Source of the DNA: 13-2-20CM-66-19 sp963760225
GTDB taxonomy: Bacteria; Pseudomonadota; Gammaproteobacteria; Steroidobacterales; Steroidobacteraceae
DNA length: 64,000 nt
Reading direction: 5' to 3'
Assembly (NCBI GenBank): GCA_963760225.1
Contig: CAVXCD010000002.1
Coordinates: 124,001-188,000 of the forward strand
The notes under the pieces: model-generated
Told to the model about the DNA's origin: nothing
What the model saw: only the letters and a program-made list of their open reading frames with translations
The model's database searches: none
Made by a program: the position numbers and the translations under genes
In this document: positions 1 through 8,495 of the stretch, piece after piece
How positions within the stretch are numbered: the first letter of the stretch is position 1
Layout of the letters: each line of letters starts with the position of its first letter

Positions 1-178
1 CGCGTGCGCGCGGGAAGCGGTTGGCCGCATCCGGCACCACCGCAAGACAGCGCATCAGGTCCGCGCCGATGCGTGCGTCCGCAGCCCGCACCGTGCGCAA
101 CCCGCCGGGCAGCAGGCCCTCCTCCCCGGTGAGCGCCTGAAACCAGCGCAGCCCGCGCGATGGGGGCGCCGCGCTCAT
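1..178 (-). CDS. mdcE: Malonate decarboxylase gamma subunit, N-terminal part (runs off window)
   Basis: Only the first 59 codons are present; the gene continues beyond base 1. Its ATG overlaps the TGA of mdcD in an ATGA junction, so translation is probably coupled. The visible start contains the RGLRWFQAL segment typical of MdcE N-termini. MdcE and MdcD form the carboxytransferase-like decarboxylase that turns malonyl-S-ACP into acetyl-S-ACP and CO2 in the cytoplasm. The assignment rests mainly on its position as the last gene of an mdcA-B-C-D-E series, with modest sequence support from a short fragment. Confidence 0.8.
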   Translation of the reverse strand, partial: MSAAPPSRGLRWFQALTGEEGLLPGGLRTVRAADARIGADLMRCLAVVPDAANRFPRAR

Positions 179-1008
179 CGCCCCTCCGGCTCGGCCCACA
201 GCGTGCGCAGTGCCTCGGGCGTCGGCGGGCGGGCCGGGTCGATGCGCGCGAGGCGCGCGCGGTAGCGCTCGACCTCGCCGGTGCGCAGCACGGCGGGCAG
301 CTCGAAGGCCGCGCGCACTTCGCCGGCGATCTGCGCCACGTCGTCCGCCACGAGCACGTCGGCAAATCCCGTGGCGTGGCGTTGCGCGCCGCCCATCACG
401 CCCCACACCGCGGACACATCGCTCGCGTCGAGCTCACCGATGCCGGCTTCCTGCTCGATCACCTCAGGCCCGTTCATGCCGAGGCGCGCCTGGCGAGTTA
501 CGATGAGCCGGCTGCACAGCGCCGCCGCGAGCGACATGCCGCCGAAGCACCCCACTGGCCCGGCCACCACGCCCACCACCGGAACGTGGCGGCGCAGTGC
601 GATGATCGCTGCGTGGATCTCGGCGATCGCCGCAAGGCCGAGGTTCGCCTCCTGCAGTCGCACTCCGCCGGTTTCCAACAGCAGCACCACGCGCAGCGGC
701 CGGCCACGCTCGCAGTCGCGCACCGCGAGCTCGAGTGCACCGGCGATCTTGGCGCCGGACACCTCGCCGATGCTGCCGCCCTGGTAGGCGCCCTCGATCG
801 AGGCGATGAGCGCGGGCTGGCCGGCGAGCCGACCGCGCGCGATGACCACGCCGTCATCGGCCTGCGCGATGAGGCCCTGCAACGCCAGCCACGGGGACTT
901 CACTCGCTCGAACGGCCCGAGCAGCTCGCGGAACGAGCCGCTGTCGAGCACGGCGCGGGCACGCTCGCGCGCGTTGAGCTCGATGAAGCTGTCGGGCAGC
1001 GCGATCAC
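175..1008 (-). CDS. mdcD: Malonate decarboxylase beta subunit
   Basis: A 277-residue protein of the carboxyltransferase (crotonase-fold) type, close to the usual MdcD length. It carries the glycine-rich run VGVVAGPVGCFGGMSLAAA and the GGSIGEVSGAKI segment expected of an acyl-CoA/ACP-binding carboxyltransferase. With MdcE it decarboxylates malonyl-S-ACP. I chose the GTG at 1008 because it overlaps the TGA of mdcC (GTGA) and the protein then begins at the conserved region. A longer in-frame extension to 1137 would lie inside mdcC and has no family character. It is the fourth gene of the operon. Confidence 0.93.
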   Translation of the reverse strand: MIALPDSFIELNARERARAVLDSGSFRELLGPFERVKSPWLALQGLIAQADDGVVIARGRLAGQPALIASIEGAYQGGSIGEVSGAKIAGALELAVRDCERGRPLRVVLLLETGGVRLQEANLGLAAIAEIHAAIIALRRHVPVVGVVAGPVGCFGGMSLAAALCSRLIVTRQARLGMNGPEVIEQEAGIGELDASDVSAVWGVMGGAQRHATGFADVLVADDVAQIAGEVRAAFELPAVLRTGEVERYRARLARIDPARPPTPEALRTLWAEPEGR

Positions 1009-1298
1009 GGCGCCAGGCTCTCCACCGCCTGCTCGAGGCGCAGCATCACGACTCCGGGCGTGGCGCCGAAATCGTTGATCTCGATCGCGGCCGCGCCGTC
1101 GAAGCGGCTGAAGAAGCGGTCGAGCACGTGCTTCCACACGTTGCCAAAGCCTGCAACGCTGGTCGTCACCGTGACGTGGGTCTGTGGATCGGCGGAGGGC
1201 TCGAGCAGGACCTCCAGGTCCCCCGAGCCCACCACACCGACGTGGGCGCGGCCTGACAGGGCGCGCTGCGCCGGGTAGTCGAACTTCAGTACTTCCAT
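1005..1298 (-). CDS. mdcC: Malonate decarboxylase acyl carrier protein (delta subunit)
   Basis: A 97-residue acyl carrier protein. Ser25, in the motif VVGSGDLEVLL, sits where the Klebsiella protein carries the phosphoribosyl-dephospho-CoA prosthetic group, and the spacing from the start is the same. The acyl carrier shuttles acetyl and malonyl groups between MdcA and MdcD/E. The ATG at 1298 is the only start giving the family length. Its end overlaps mdcD by 4 bases, and mdcB, which makes the precursor of its prosthetic group, lies directly upstream. Confidence 0.94.
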   Translation of the reverse strand: MEVLKFDYPAQRALSGRAHVGVVGSGDLEVLLEPSADPQTHVTVTTSVAGFGNVWKHVLDRFFSRFDGAAAIEINDFGATPGVVMLRLEQAVESLAP

Positions 1299-1305
1299 GG
1301 TGGCC

Positions 1306-2184
1306 TCACGAGGGTCGCGGGTGCGCCTGGTCGAGGAACAGGCAGGCGGCGAGCAGATCGGCGCCGCCGCCGGGCGAGACACCTCGCTGCAGCAGCTGCG
1401 CATCGAGCGCGAGCAGCGCGCGCCGCCCCGCCGGGGTCGCGCTGCCGCCCGCTGCCAGCACGCCGCGCGAGCCTTCGCGGGCGGCGGTGAGCGCGCTCCA
1501 GCCGCCGCGATGCAGGAGGCAGGTGTCCTCGAGGCTCGACATGATCGCCATCAGCGCGTCGAGTCGCGCGCAGCGCTCCTCGCAGCCGCGCCGGCGGGCG
1601 CGGTGCAGGGCCGGCAGGCCCACCTGCAGCACGTGGGGAAATCCCGCCGCCGCCTCCCCGCGCGCACCGCTCACACCGAAGCGGCGGCACACCCGCGTGC
1701 CGTTGCTCGGCAGGTCGGGGGCGTGGCGGTCGGGAAGACGCGCCAGGCGCGCGGCGGCAGTACCGATCTCCTTGAGGGTGCGCGGTGCGCGCCGGCCCGC
1801 CAGCACCGCCACCAGCAGCCCGAGCACCCAGATCGCGCCGCGATGTGCATTGCTGCCGCCGGTCGCTGCCAGTGAGCGCTGTTCGCCATCGCGGCCGAGC
1901 GCGCCGAGCAGCTCGCGCAGCTCGAGGGCCGGCGGGGCCGCGCTTGCCTGCAGCGCCATGCACAGGAAGCTGCCGCGCAGCGCCTCCGCCGAGCGCAGCA
2001 GCCGCGCCAGGTCCAGGTCCCGATGCGCTCCCGGGCCGCGTTGATCGACCAGCGCGGGCTTGGGTGTGAGCAGCGCCTCGGCGATGAGCGCGCCTACGGC
2101 GCGATCGGCCAGCTGCGCGGCGCGCGGCCGCGCATCAGCGCGCAGCGGCGGCGCGCCCGGGTTTGCTGCCGCCGGTTGCTGCAC
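1306..2184 (-). CDS. mdcB: Triphosphoribosyl-dephospho-CoA synthase MdcB
   Basis: A 292-residue CitG/MdcB-family enzyme, which makes 2'-(5''-triphosphoribosyl)-3'-dephospho-CoA from ATP and dephospho-CoA for loading onto MdcC. The C-terminal motif GVSPGGGADLLAACLFL is the family's most recognisable block, and MSSLEDTCLLHRGG is another conserved segment. Translation starts at a GTG just 3 bases after the mdcA stop, so coupling is likely. Seven bases separate it from mdcC. Its place between the alpha subunit and the ACP matches the Pseudomonas mdc order. Confidence 0.92.
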   Translation of the reverse strand: MQQPAAANPGAPPLRADARPRAAQLADRAVGALIAEALLTPKPALVDQRGPGAHRDLDLARLLRSAEALRGSFLCMALQASAAPPALELRELLGALGRDGEQRSLAATGGSNAHRGAIWVLGLLVAVLAGRRAPRTLKEIGTAAARLARLPDRHAPDLPSNGTRVCRRFGVSGARGEAAAGFPHVLQVGLPALHRARRRGCEERCARLDALMAIMSSLEDTCLLHRGGWSALTAAREGSRGVLAAGGSATPAGRRALLALDAQLLQRGVSPGGGADLLAACLFLDQAHPRPS

Positions 2185-2187
2185 GGC

Positions 2188-3849
2188 CTACCCGCCGGAA
2201 AAGCGCGCCGGAGGACGGTACAGGCCTCCGGACCAGGTAACCAGGTCGCCGATGCTGCGCGCAGCGAGCAGCGTACGGCGCGCCTCGGTGCGGCGAACGC
2301 CCAGATCCTCCGGGAATGCCACGATGCCGCGGGCGCGCAGCGCCGCGGTGCGCTGCGGCTCGGCGCGCCGGCCGACCGCCGTGGCCCCGCCGATCGCCGC
2401 GAGCGCCGCACGGCGCTCCTCGGCGCCGAGTGCCTTGTAGAGGTAAGCGATCCCCTCTTCGCTCACCACGTGGCTCACGTCCTCGCCGTAGATCATCACG
2501 GGTGCGATGGCCAGGCCGGCGCTGCGGCCGACCTCCACCGCATCGAGCGACTCGACCAGCGCCGGCACGCCGCCGCGGTGGAAGGTCTCCACCAGCTGCA
2601 CCACGAGCTTGCGGCCGCGCATGATCGGTGCCTGCGCGGTGATCAGGCTGAGCCACGCGGGGGTGCTGTGACGGCGCCCCTTCGGATCGTGTCCCATGTT
2701 GGGAGCGCCGCCGAATCCGGTCAGGCGGCCGAGCATCACCGTGGAGGAGTTGCCATCGGCATCCATCTGCAGCGTGGAGCCGATGAACAGATCGACGCCG
2801 TACTGCCCGGCGAGCTGGCACAGCACGCGGTTCGAGCGCAGCGAGCCGTCGGCGCCGACGAAAAACACGTCCGGGCGCGCGCGGATGTAGTCCTCCATGC
2901 CCAGCTCGCCGCCGAAGCAGTGAATGCTCTCCACCCAGCCGCTCTCGATGGCCGGGATCAGCGTCGGGTGCGGATTCAAGGCCCAGTGGCGGCAGATGCG
3001 CCCCTTGAGACCGAGCGCCGCGCCGTAGGTGGGCAGCAGCAGCTCGATCGCCGCGGTGTCGTAGCCGATGCCGTGGTTGAGCGAGGTGACGCCGTGGCGC
3101 TCGTAGATGCCGCGGATCACCATCATCGCCATCAGGATCTGCAGCTCGCTGATGTGGCGCGGATCGCGGGTGAACAGCGGCTCGAGCGCAAACGGGCGAT
3201 CGGCGGGCACGATCAGGTCGACCCAGGATCCGGGGATGTCGACGCGCGGCAGCGCGTCGACAATCTCGTTGACCTGCGCCAGCACGATGCCGTGGCGGAA
3301 CGCCGCGGCCTCGACGATCGTCGGTGTGTCCTCGGTGTTGGCACCGGTATAGAGGTTGCCGGCCGCGTCCGCCTGCGCAGCGCACACCAGCGCCACCTGC
3401 GGCGTCAGGTCCACGAACATCCGTGCGTACAGCTCGACGTAGGTGTAGATCCCGCCGATCTCGAGCCGGCGATCCTCGAGCAGCTGCGCGACGCGCAGGC
3501 TCTGCGGGCCGGCGTAGGAAAAATCCACGCGCCACGCGATGCCGCGCTCGAACAGCGTCAGGTGCTCGGGACGGCTGATGGAGGAGATCAGCAGGTGCAG
3601 GTCGTGGACCCGCGCCGGATCGACCTGCGCCAGCGAGCGCGACAGAAAGTCGGCCTGCTTCTGGTTGTCGCCCTCGAGCGCCACGCGATCGCCCGGGCGC
3701 AGCAGCCCCTCGAGCACCGCCACGATCGCGGCGGGGTCGACGCGCTTGCCGTCGAGGTGTGCGCCGACCGCCTGCAGGCGGCGCAGCTTGTCCGCACGGC
3801 GCACGTCCCAGCGGCGCGCAGCATCGTCTCGGACCGGCGGACTCTCCAT
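2188..3849 (-). CDS. mdcA: Malonate decarboxylase alpha subunit (ACP transferase)
   Basis: A 553-residue protein of normal MdcA length. It exchanges acetyl for malonyl on the ACP thioester (acetyl-S-ACP:malonate ACP transferase), a CoA-transferase-like reaction. Recognisable stretches include GYDTAAIELLLPT, the HCFGGELGMEDYIRARPDV region and FGGAPNMGHDPKGRRH near the C-terminal third. The ATG at 3849 gives the family N-terminus; an in-frame extension upstream would overlap the preceding gene. It is the first gene of the mdc operon; no mdc regulator or malonate transporter is visible in the window. Confidence 0.94.
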   Translation of the reverse strand: MESPPVRDDAARRWDVRRADKLRRLQAVGAHLDGKRVDPAAIVAVLEGLLRPGDRVALEGDNQKQADFLSRSLAQVDPARVHDLHLLISSISRPEHLTLFERGIAWRVDFSYAGPQSLRVAQLLEDRRLEIGGIYTYVELYARMFVDLTPQVALVCAAQADAAGNLYTGANTEDTPTIVEAAAFRHGIVLAQVNEIVDALPRVDIPGSWVDLIVPADRPFALEPLFTRDPRHISELQILMAMMVIRGIYERHGVTSLNHGIGYDTAAIELLLPTYGAALGLKGRICRHWALNPHPTLIPAIESGWVESIHCFGGELGMEDYIRARPDVFFVGADGSLRSNRVLCQLAGQYGVDLFIGSTLQMDADGNSSTVMLGRLTGFGGAPNMGHDPKGRRHSTPAWLSLITAQAPIMRGRKLVVQLVETFHRGGVPALVESLDAVEVGRSAGLAIAPVMIYGEDVSHVVSEEGIAYLYKALGAEERRAALAAIGGATAVGRRAEPQRTAALRARGIVAFPEDLGVRRTEARRTLLAARSIGDLVTWSGGLYRPPARFSGG

Positions 3850-3867
3850 GGCGTGGGCGATCATGCC

Positions 3868-3898
3868 GTGCGGTGCGTGCCGGGTGCAAACACCGCAC
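3868..3898. promoter_or_regulatory. Inverted repeat upstream of mdcA
   Basis: GTGCGGTG (3868-3875) and CACCGCAC (3891-3898) form a perfect 8-bp inverted repeat with a 15-base gap, 19 bases upstream of the mdcA ATG. It lies in the 83-base space between the prolyl oligopeptidase gene and mdcA. It could be a regulator site or the end hairpin of the upstream transcript; no T-run follows on the minus strand. Confidence 0.3.
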
Positions 3899-3932
3899 GC
3901 CGCCGCAACGCCGGTGCGCGCGCCGCTGCGGA

Positions 3933-6113
3933 TCACTGCATGCGCACGCCGAGGTTCGCGGCGAGAAAGGCGTAGATGTCCGCGCCCTGCGCGACCGCCT
4001 GGGTCACCGTCTCGCCGCCGCCGTGCCCGGAAGCGGTATCGACCTCGAGCAGCACCGGCGCGCGTGCGGCCTGCGCCGCCTGCAGTGCCGCCGCGAACTT
4101 GAACGAGTGCATCGGCATGACGCGCGTGTCGTGATCCCCGGTAATCACCAGCGTCGCCGGATAGCGCGTGCCGTCGCGCACGTTGTGCACCGGCGAGTAG
4201 GCATACAGCGCCTGAAACTCCTCGCGATCCCGGGGCGAGCCATAGTCGCCCTCCCACCCCGCGCCCTGGCCGAAGCGGTTGAAGCGCAGCATGTCGAGCA
4301 CCCCCACCTGCGCAATCGCCGCGCCGTACAGCTGCGGGCGCTGTGTCACGCAGGCGCCGACCAGCAGCCCGCCGTTCGAGCGCCCGTAGATCGCCAGGCG
4401 GCGCGCTGAGGTGTAGCGCTGCGCGATCAGCCACTCGGCCGCGGCGATGAAGTCATCGAACACCACCTGTTTGTGGGTGCGCATCCCGGCGCGATGCCAG
4501 GCCTCGCCGTACTCCCCGCCGCCGCGGATGTTGGCCATGGCGAATACCCCGCCCATCTCGAGCCAGGCGATGCGCGCCGCGTCGAAGGTCGGCAGCGTGG
4601 AGAGGCCGAAGCCGCCGTAGCCGTACAGCAGCAGCGGATGATTGCCGTGCGGTCGCATGCCCTTTCGCCAGGCGAGCAGCAGCGGAATGCGCGTACCGTC
4701 CTTGCCGCGATAGAACACCTGGCGCTGCTCGAAGGCCCGGGGGTCGAAGGCCACCTGCGGGGCGCGCCACAGGCTGCTGCTGCCGCTGTCGAGGTCGTAG
4801 CGGTAGATCGTGGGCGGGGTGACGAGACTCGAGTACGAGTAGAACGTCTCGTGATCCTGCGGGTAGCCGTCGAAACCGGCCACGGCGCCCGCCCCCGGAA
4901 ACTGCACCTCGCCCTGCGGCGTACCGTCGAGTGTGTAGAGGTGCACGCGGCTGTGCGCGTCGTGCAGCGTGCGCACGATCAGCCGATGACCGACCAGCGT
5001 CACGCTGCGGGCGGCGACGCTCAGGTCGATGGCGTCCTCGCCCGGCGCGATCACCTCGCGCCAGTTGCGGCGCTCGGGGTGCAGCGGATCCACGGCCAGC
5101 ACGCGCCCCTGGGGTGCATCGAGCGAGCTGAGGAAGAACAGCCTGCCGGCGTCGGCGCCGACATAGACGAACGCGGCCTCGAAACCGACAGTCAGCGCGA
5201 TCGGCGCGGCGGCCGGGGTGGCGAGATCGAACAGGTAGACGTTCTCGCGCGCCTTGTCGCCGACCTCGCCCTCCGCGGCCAGCACCACCAGCCAGCGCCC
5301 GTCGGGGGTGAGGAACGGCTGGTACTGCCAGTCGGGGTGCGCCTCATCGCCGAGCAGCCGCCGATCGCTCGCCGCGTCGCTGCCGAGCGCGTGGTAATAG
5401 AGCGCGTTGCCCAGATCCTGGGTGCTCAGCTCCGCACCCGCAGGCGGTGCCGGGAAGGCGCTGTAGTACAGGCCCTTGCCGTCGGGCGTGAAGCACGGCG
5501 GGTAGTACTTAGTGTGCCGCAGGACGTCGGGCAGATCGCGTCCGCTGTCCAGGTCGCGGATGCGCCACTCACGCCAGTCGGAACCGGAGTTCGAGACGGC
5601 ATACGCCAGGCGCCGCGCGTCGCGGCTCGCGACGTAGCCGACCACCACGGCGTGCGCTGCGGCGCCGAGCGCGTTCGGGTCGAGGGCCACGCCGGCAGCG
5701 GCGGCGAGGTCGGCGGTGCTGAGCAGCACGCTCTGCTCCTCGCGTCCGCTGTTGCTGGTGTAGAAATACCGGCCCTGCTGGTGAAACGGGATGCCGATCC
5801 TTTCGAAGTCGTACAGCGCCCCGATGCGCGCCTCGATGCGCGCGCGCCCGGGAAGCGCGTCGAGGTAGCCGCGGCTGAGCGCCGCCTCGGCCTGCACCCA
5901 GGCGCGGGTCGCCGGCGAATCCAGATCCTCCAGCGGGCGGTAGGGATCGGCGACCGCCACGCCGTGATAGTCCTCAACCACGCTGGCGCGCGGGGGCGGC
6001 GGATAGCTGAGGCGGGTGGGCGGGCGCAGCCGGGCCGCGCACGCCCACAGCCCGGTGAGCGCCGCGCCGAAACAGACGGCGAACAGCAGTATCTCGGTGC
6101 GACTCAGCGACAT
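3933..6113 (-). CDS. Prolyl oligopeptidase family serine peptidase (S9A)
   Basis: A 726-residue protein of typical S9A length. An N-terminal hydrophobic segment (about residues 8-25) ends in LWAC, so export, possibly as a lipoprotein, is likely although Trp in the lipobox is unusual. The beta-propeller domain follows (about 35-440). The C-terminal hydrolase domain has the nucleophile Ser579 in GRSNGG, the acid in ITGDHDTRVMP (about 662) and His697 in TASGHGGG. It should cleave short proline-containing peptides in the periplasm. The start at 6113 was preferred over an upstream in-frame extension because it places the signal peptide at the N-terminus. Confidence 0.9.
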   Translation of the reverse strand: MSLSRTEILLFAVCFGAALTGLWACAARLRPPTRLSYPPPPRASVVEDYHGVAVADPYRPLEDLDSPATRAWVQAEAALSRGYLDALPGRARIEARIGALYDFERIGIPFHQQGRYFYTSNSGREEQSVLLSTADLAAAAGVALDPNALGAAAHAVVVGYVASRDARRLAYAVSNSGSDWREWRIRDLDSGRDLPDVLRHTKYYPPCFTPDGKGLYYSAFPAPPAGAELSTQDLGNALYYHALGSDAASDRRLLGDEAHPDWQYQPFLTPDGRWLVVLAAEGEVGDKARENVYLFDLATPAAAPIALTVGFEAAFVYVGADAGRLFFLSSLDAPQGRVLAVDPLHPERRNWREVIAPGEDAIDLSVAARSVTLVGHRLIVRTLHDAHSRVHLYTLDGTPQGEVQFPGAGAVAGFDGYPQDHETFYSYSSLVTPPTIYRYDLDSGSSSLWRAPQVAFDPRAFEQRQVFYRGKDGTRIPLLLAWRKGMRPHGNHPLLLYGYGGFGLSTLPTFDAARIAWLEMGGVFAMANIRGGGEYGEAWHRAGMRTHKQVVFDDFIAAAEWLIAQRYTSARRLAIYGRSNGGLLVGACVTQRPQLYGAAIAQVGVLDMLRFNRFGQGAGWEGDYGSPRDREEFQALYAYSPVHNVRDGTRYPATLVITGDHDTRVMPMHSFKFAAALQAAQAARAPVLLEVDTASGHGGGETVTQAVAQGADIYAFLAANLGVRMQ

Positions 6114-6199
6114 GCGACCCCTGTGCGCGCTGGCGGTGCGCAGCGGCAGCGCGCGATTATGCCCAAGGCGCGCGCCACAGGCGCTGTAGAATTGTGCGC

Positions 6200-6889
6200 A
6201 TGCCGCGCCACATCGGAATCGTCGCCTGTTCCGCCGAGGGCGCCGCGCTGTGCTACCGCACCGTGTGCCTGGAAGGGCCGCAGCAGTTCGGCGCACTCGG
6301 TCATCCCGAGGTCTCGATGCATACCCACTCGTTCGGCGCGTACCTGCAGTGCTTCGAGCACGATGACTGGGCGGGGGTCGGCGAGCTGATGCTGGTATCG
6401 GCGCACAAGCTGGCGCGCGCCGGTGCCGACTTTCTCATCTGCCCCGACAACACCATCCACCGCGCGCTGCCGTGGGTGCTGTCGCGCTCGCCGCTGCCGT
6501 GGCTGCACATCGCCGAAGTCGTGGCGCAACACGCGGTGGCGCGCGGCTTTCATCGCCTGGGGCTCACCGGCACGCGCTACCTGGTCGACAGCGAGGTCTA
6601 CCCGGAGAAGCTCACCGCGCACGGCCTGCAGTACCTGCGGCCGAACCCCGGCGAGCGGGCGGAGATCAACCGCATCATCTTCGAGGAGCTGATCGTCGGG
6701 GTGTTCAGTGCGGCGGCGGTGGAGTGCCTGCAACGCGTCATGCAGCGCATGCGCGCGGAAGGCTGCGATGCGGTGGTGCTCGGCTGCACCGAGCTGCCGC
6801 TGATCATGACCGAGGCCAACTCGCCGTTGCCGACGCTCGACTCGACGCGGCTGCTGGCGCGCGCCGCACTACAGCGCGCTGCGACGTAG
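6200..6889 (+). CDS. Aspartate/glutamate racemase family protein
   Basis: A 229-residue cytoplasmic protein of the Asp/Glu racemase superfamily. The second catalytic region is normal: Cys196 in LGCTELPL. At the first catalytic loop, where two-cysteine racemases have Cys or Ser before Asn-Thr, this protein reads CPDNTIH, with Asp83 at that position and Cys81 two residues earlier. It may be a one-cysteine racemase, or an isomerase or lyase of the same fold; the substrate cannot be told. An in-frame GTG two codons upstream (6194) is an alternative start. It is divergent from the prolyl oligopeptidase gene. Confidence 0.75.
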   Translation: MPRHIGIVACSAEGAALCYRTVCLEGPQQFGALGHPEVSMHTHSFGAYLQCFEHDDWAGVGELMLVSAHKLARAGADFLICPDNTIHRALPWVLSRSPLPWLHIAEVVAQHAVARGFHRLGLTGTRYLVDSEVYPEKLTAHGLQYLRPNPGERAEINRIIFEELIVGVFSAAAVECLQRVMQRMRAEGCDAVVLGCTELPLIMTEANSPLPTLDSTRLLARAALQRAAT

Positions 6890-6908
6890 CCTCAGCTGCA
6901 TCGCCGAC

Positions 6909-6928
6909 CGGCGCCGCGCCCGGCGCCG
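6909..6928. terminator. GC hairpin between convergent genes
   Basis: CGGCGCC (6909-6915) pairs with GGCGCCG (6922-6928) in the 46-base gap between the racemase-like gene and the dodecin gene, which converge here. There is no T-run on either side, so a termination role is only suggested by position. Confidence 0.3.
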
Positions 6929-6935
6929 CGGCACG

Positions 6936-7151
6936 CTACTTCTTGCCTTCGAACTTGAAGGAGACCTTCAGCTTCGCGCGGTACGCCTTGATCTTGCCGT
7001 TCTGCACCTGCAGGTCGAGCTGTACCACTTCCGCGATGCGCAGGTCGCGCAGCGTCTTCGCCGCCTGGGCGACGGCCACGGCCGCGGCTTTTTCCCAGGA
7101 CTCGCTGCTGGTCCCGACCAGCTCGATGATCTTGTAGACGCTGTCAGCCAT
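6936..7151 (-). CDS. Dodecin family protein
   Basis: A 71-residue dodecin: the N-terminus VYKIIELVGTSSESWEKA, then the helix AVAQAAKTLRDL and two strands ending KLKVSFKFEG. Dodecins form hollow dodecamers that bind and buffer riboflavin, FMN or CoA. Aligned without gaps to the Mycobacterium protein as I recall it, the flavin-stacking tryptophan (position 39, in LDWFEV) is isoleucine here (LRIAEV), so flavin binding is doubtful. The ATG at 7151 gives the exact family length. Confidence 0.9.
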   Translation of the reverse strand: MADSVYKIIELVGTSSESWEKAAAVAVAQAAKTLRDLRIAEVVQLDLQVQNGKIKAYRAKLKVSFKFEGKK

Positions 7152-7331
7152 CGCTTGCCACCTTCCGCCCGCGCTGCGCAGGGCCGTTTGACTCGCGGCC
7201 ATCATGCTGCCGGCATGCGGCAATTGCAACGCGTGCGCACCTGCCTCGCGGCAGCCGCGCGTGGACCGGGCGCGCCCGCACAAGTCATGATGCGCATCCG
7301 GCGGCCATCCGGCCGAGTTCGAGGAGTACCC

Positions 7332-7868
7332 ATGAGGAGACAACGTGCCAGCGTGGCGAGCGTTGCGACGGTGCTGCTGGCACTGGCGGCGGCGAGCGTC
7401 GCCGGCTCGCCCGCCACGCCCTACGAGCCGCTGGCGTTCCTCGTCGGACACTGCTGGCGCGGCAATCTGGGCAGCTCCGGCAAGGCAACCGACGAGCACT
7501 GTTTCCGCTGGCTGTACGCCGGCAGGTTCGTGCGTGACGAGCACGTGGTGCACCGCGCCGACGGGCAGATCCTGTTGTCCGGCGAAACCCTCTACTTCTG
7601 GGATGCCGCCTCGCGGCAGCTGCAGTACCTGTACGTGGAAAGCGACGGCAGTTATGCGCGCGGCACGCTCGAGAGCGATGGGCGCGCGCTGGTGTTCCCG
7701 CCGGCGCGTTACGTCTCCATGCCCGACGGCAAGGTCCAGAGCATCCGCAGTCGCTGGCAGCGCATCGGCGAGGATGGCTACGACGTCATCACGGAGTTTC
7801 AGACCAAGGACGGCTGGGTGTCGGGCTTCAAGGCGCGCATGCAGCGCACCGCGGACGCGGCCTCCTGA
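7332..7868 (+). CDS. Secreted protein of unknown function
   Basis: A 178-residue protein with a clear signal peptide (basic MRRQR, then a hydrophobic stretch to about residue 25). The mature part begins with a LAFLVGHCWRGNL segment, resembling small periplasmic beta-barrel proteins of the DUF1579/THAP4-like kind that start with 'FLxGxWxG'. This similarity is a weak impression. The ATG at 7332 follows a good ribosome-binding site (GAGGAG at 7321-7326). It converges on the flavin reductase gene. No catalytic motif is visible. Confidence 0.7.
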   Translation: MRRQRASVASVATVLLALAAASVAGSPATPYEPLAFLVGHCWRGNLGSSGKATDEHCFRWLYAGRFVRDEHVVHRADGQILLSGETLYFWDAASRQLQYLYVESDGSYARGTLESDGRALVFPPARYVSMPDGKVQSIRSRWQRIGEDGYDVITEFQTKDGWVSGFKARMQRTADAAS

Positions 7869-7886
7869 GCCACCCGGCCGCGTCCT

Positions 7887-8429
7887 TCAGTACCAGTGAT
7901 CCTCGATGCCCTCCCAGACATCGAGTCTGCCGACCCCGCGATCAGCGGTGAAGTTGCCGAAGCGGCCGGCGTGAAACGCCAGGGGTGTGCCTGGCGCGCG
8001 GGCGATGCCCTGTACCTCACCGAGGATGATGAGGTGGTCGCCGCCCGCGTGCACTGCCTGCACCCGGCAATCGAAGCGGCACAGCACGTCGGGCAGGTGC
8101 GGCGGGTGCGGCTTGCCGCGCCATGCGGGGTCGGGGTCGAACTTGTCGTGCGTACGGCGCGCAAAGTGCAGCGCCAGCTCGTGCTGGTGGTGCGAGAGCA
8201 CGTGCACGGCGAACGGCGCGCCCGGGGCAAACGCCGGCACCCCGCTGCTGTGACCCGCGAGGCACCACAGCAACAGCGGCGGCTCGAGTGACACCGAGGT
8301 GAAGGAATTGGCCGTCACGCCCACCGGGTCCCCGTCCGGGCGCACCGCGGTGACGACCGTCACCCCGGTGGCGAACAGGCCGAAGGCATCGCGCAGATCA
8401 CGCTGGGTGTAAGGGGCGGCCGCGCTCAC
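7887..8429 (-). CDS. Flavin reductase family protein (FMN-binding split barrel)
   Basis: A 180-residue protein of the HpaC/flavin reductase-like family. The N-terminal LRDAFGLFATGVTVVT, the GVTANSFTSVSLEPPLLL block and the C-terminal RFGNFTADRGVG region are the standard landmarks. Such enzymes use NAD(P)H to reduce FMN or FAD for a partner monooxygenase, in the cytoplasm. No monooxygenase lies beside it, so the partner is unknown. The histidine at GDHLIILGEV is also typical of the split barrel. Confidence 0.88.
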   Translation of the reverse strand: MSAAAPYTQRDLRDAFGLFATGVTVVTAVRPDGDPVGVTANSFTSVSLEPPLLLWCLAGHSSGVPAFAPGAPFAVHVLSHHQHELALHFARRTHDKFDPDPAWRGKPHPPHLPDVLCRFDCRVQAVHAGGDHLIILGEVQGIARAPGTPLAFHAGRFGNFTADRGVGRLDVWEGIEDHWY

Positions 8430-8495
8430 GGTGCGCTCTCGGACAGGCGCATCCCGACCGTGGATTCGAGCATGCTCGCATCGTACGGCCTCGCT

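Noticed and set aside
2023..3975. Long plus-strand open frame (650 codons) opposite mdcA and mdcB
   Set aside because: It is the antisense shadow of high-GC genes: Arg/Ala/His-rich, no family motifs, and the minus strand encodes clear enzymes.
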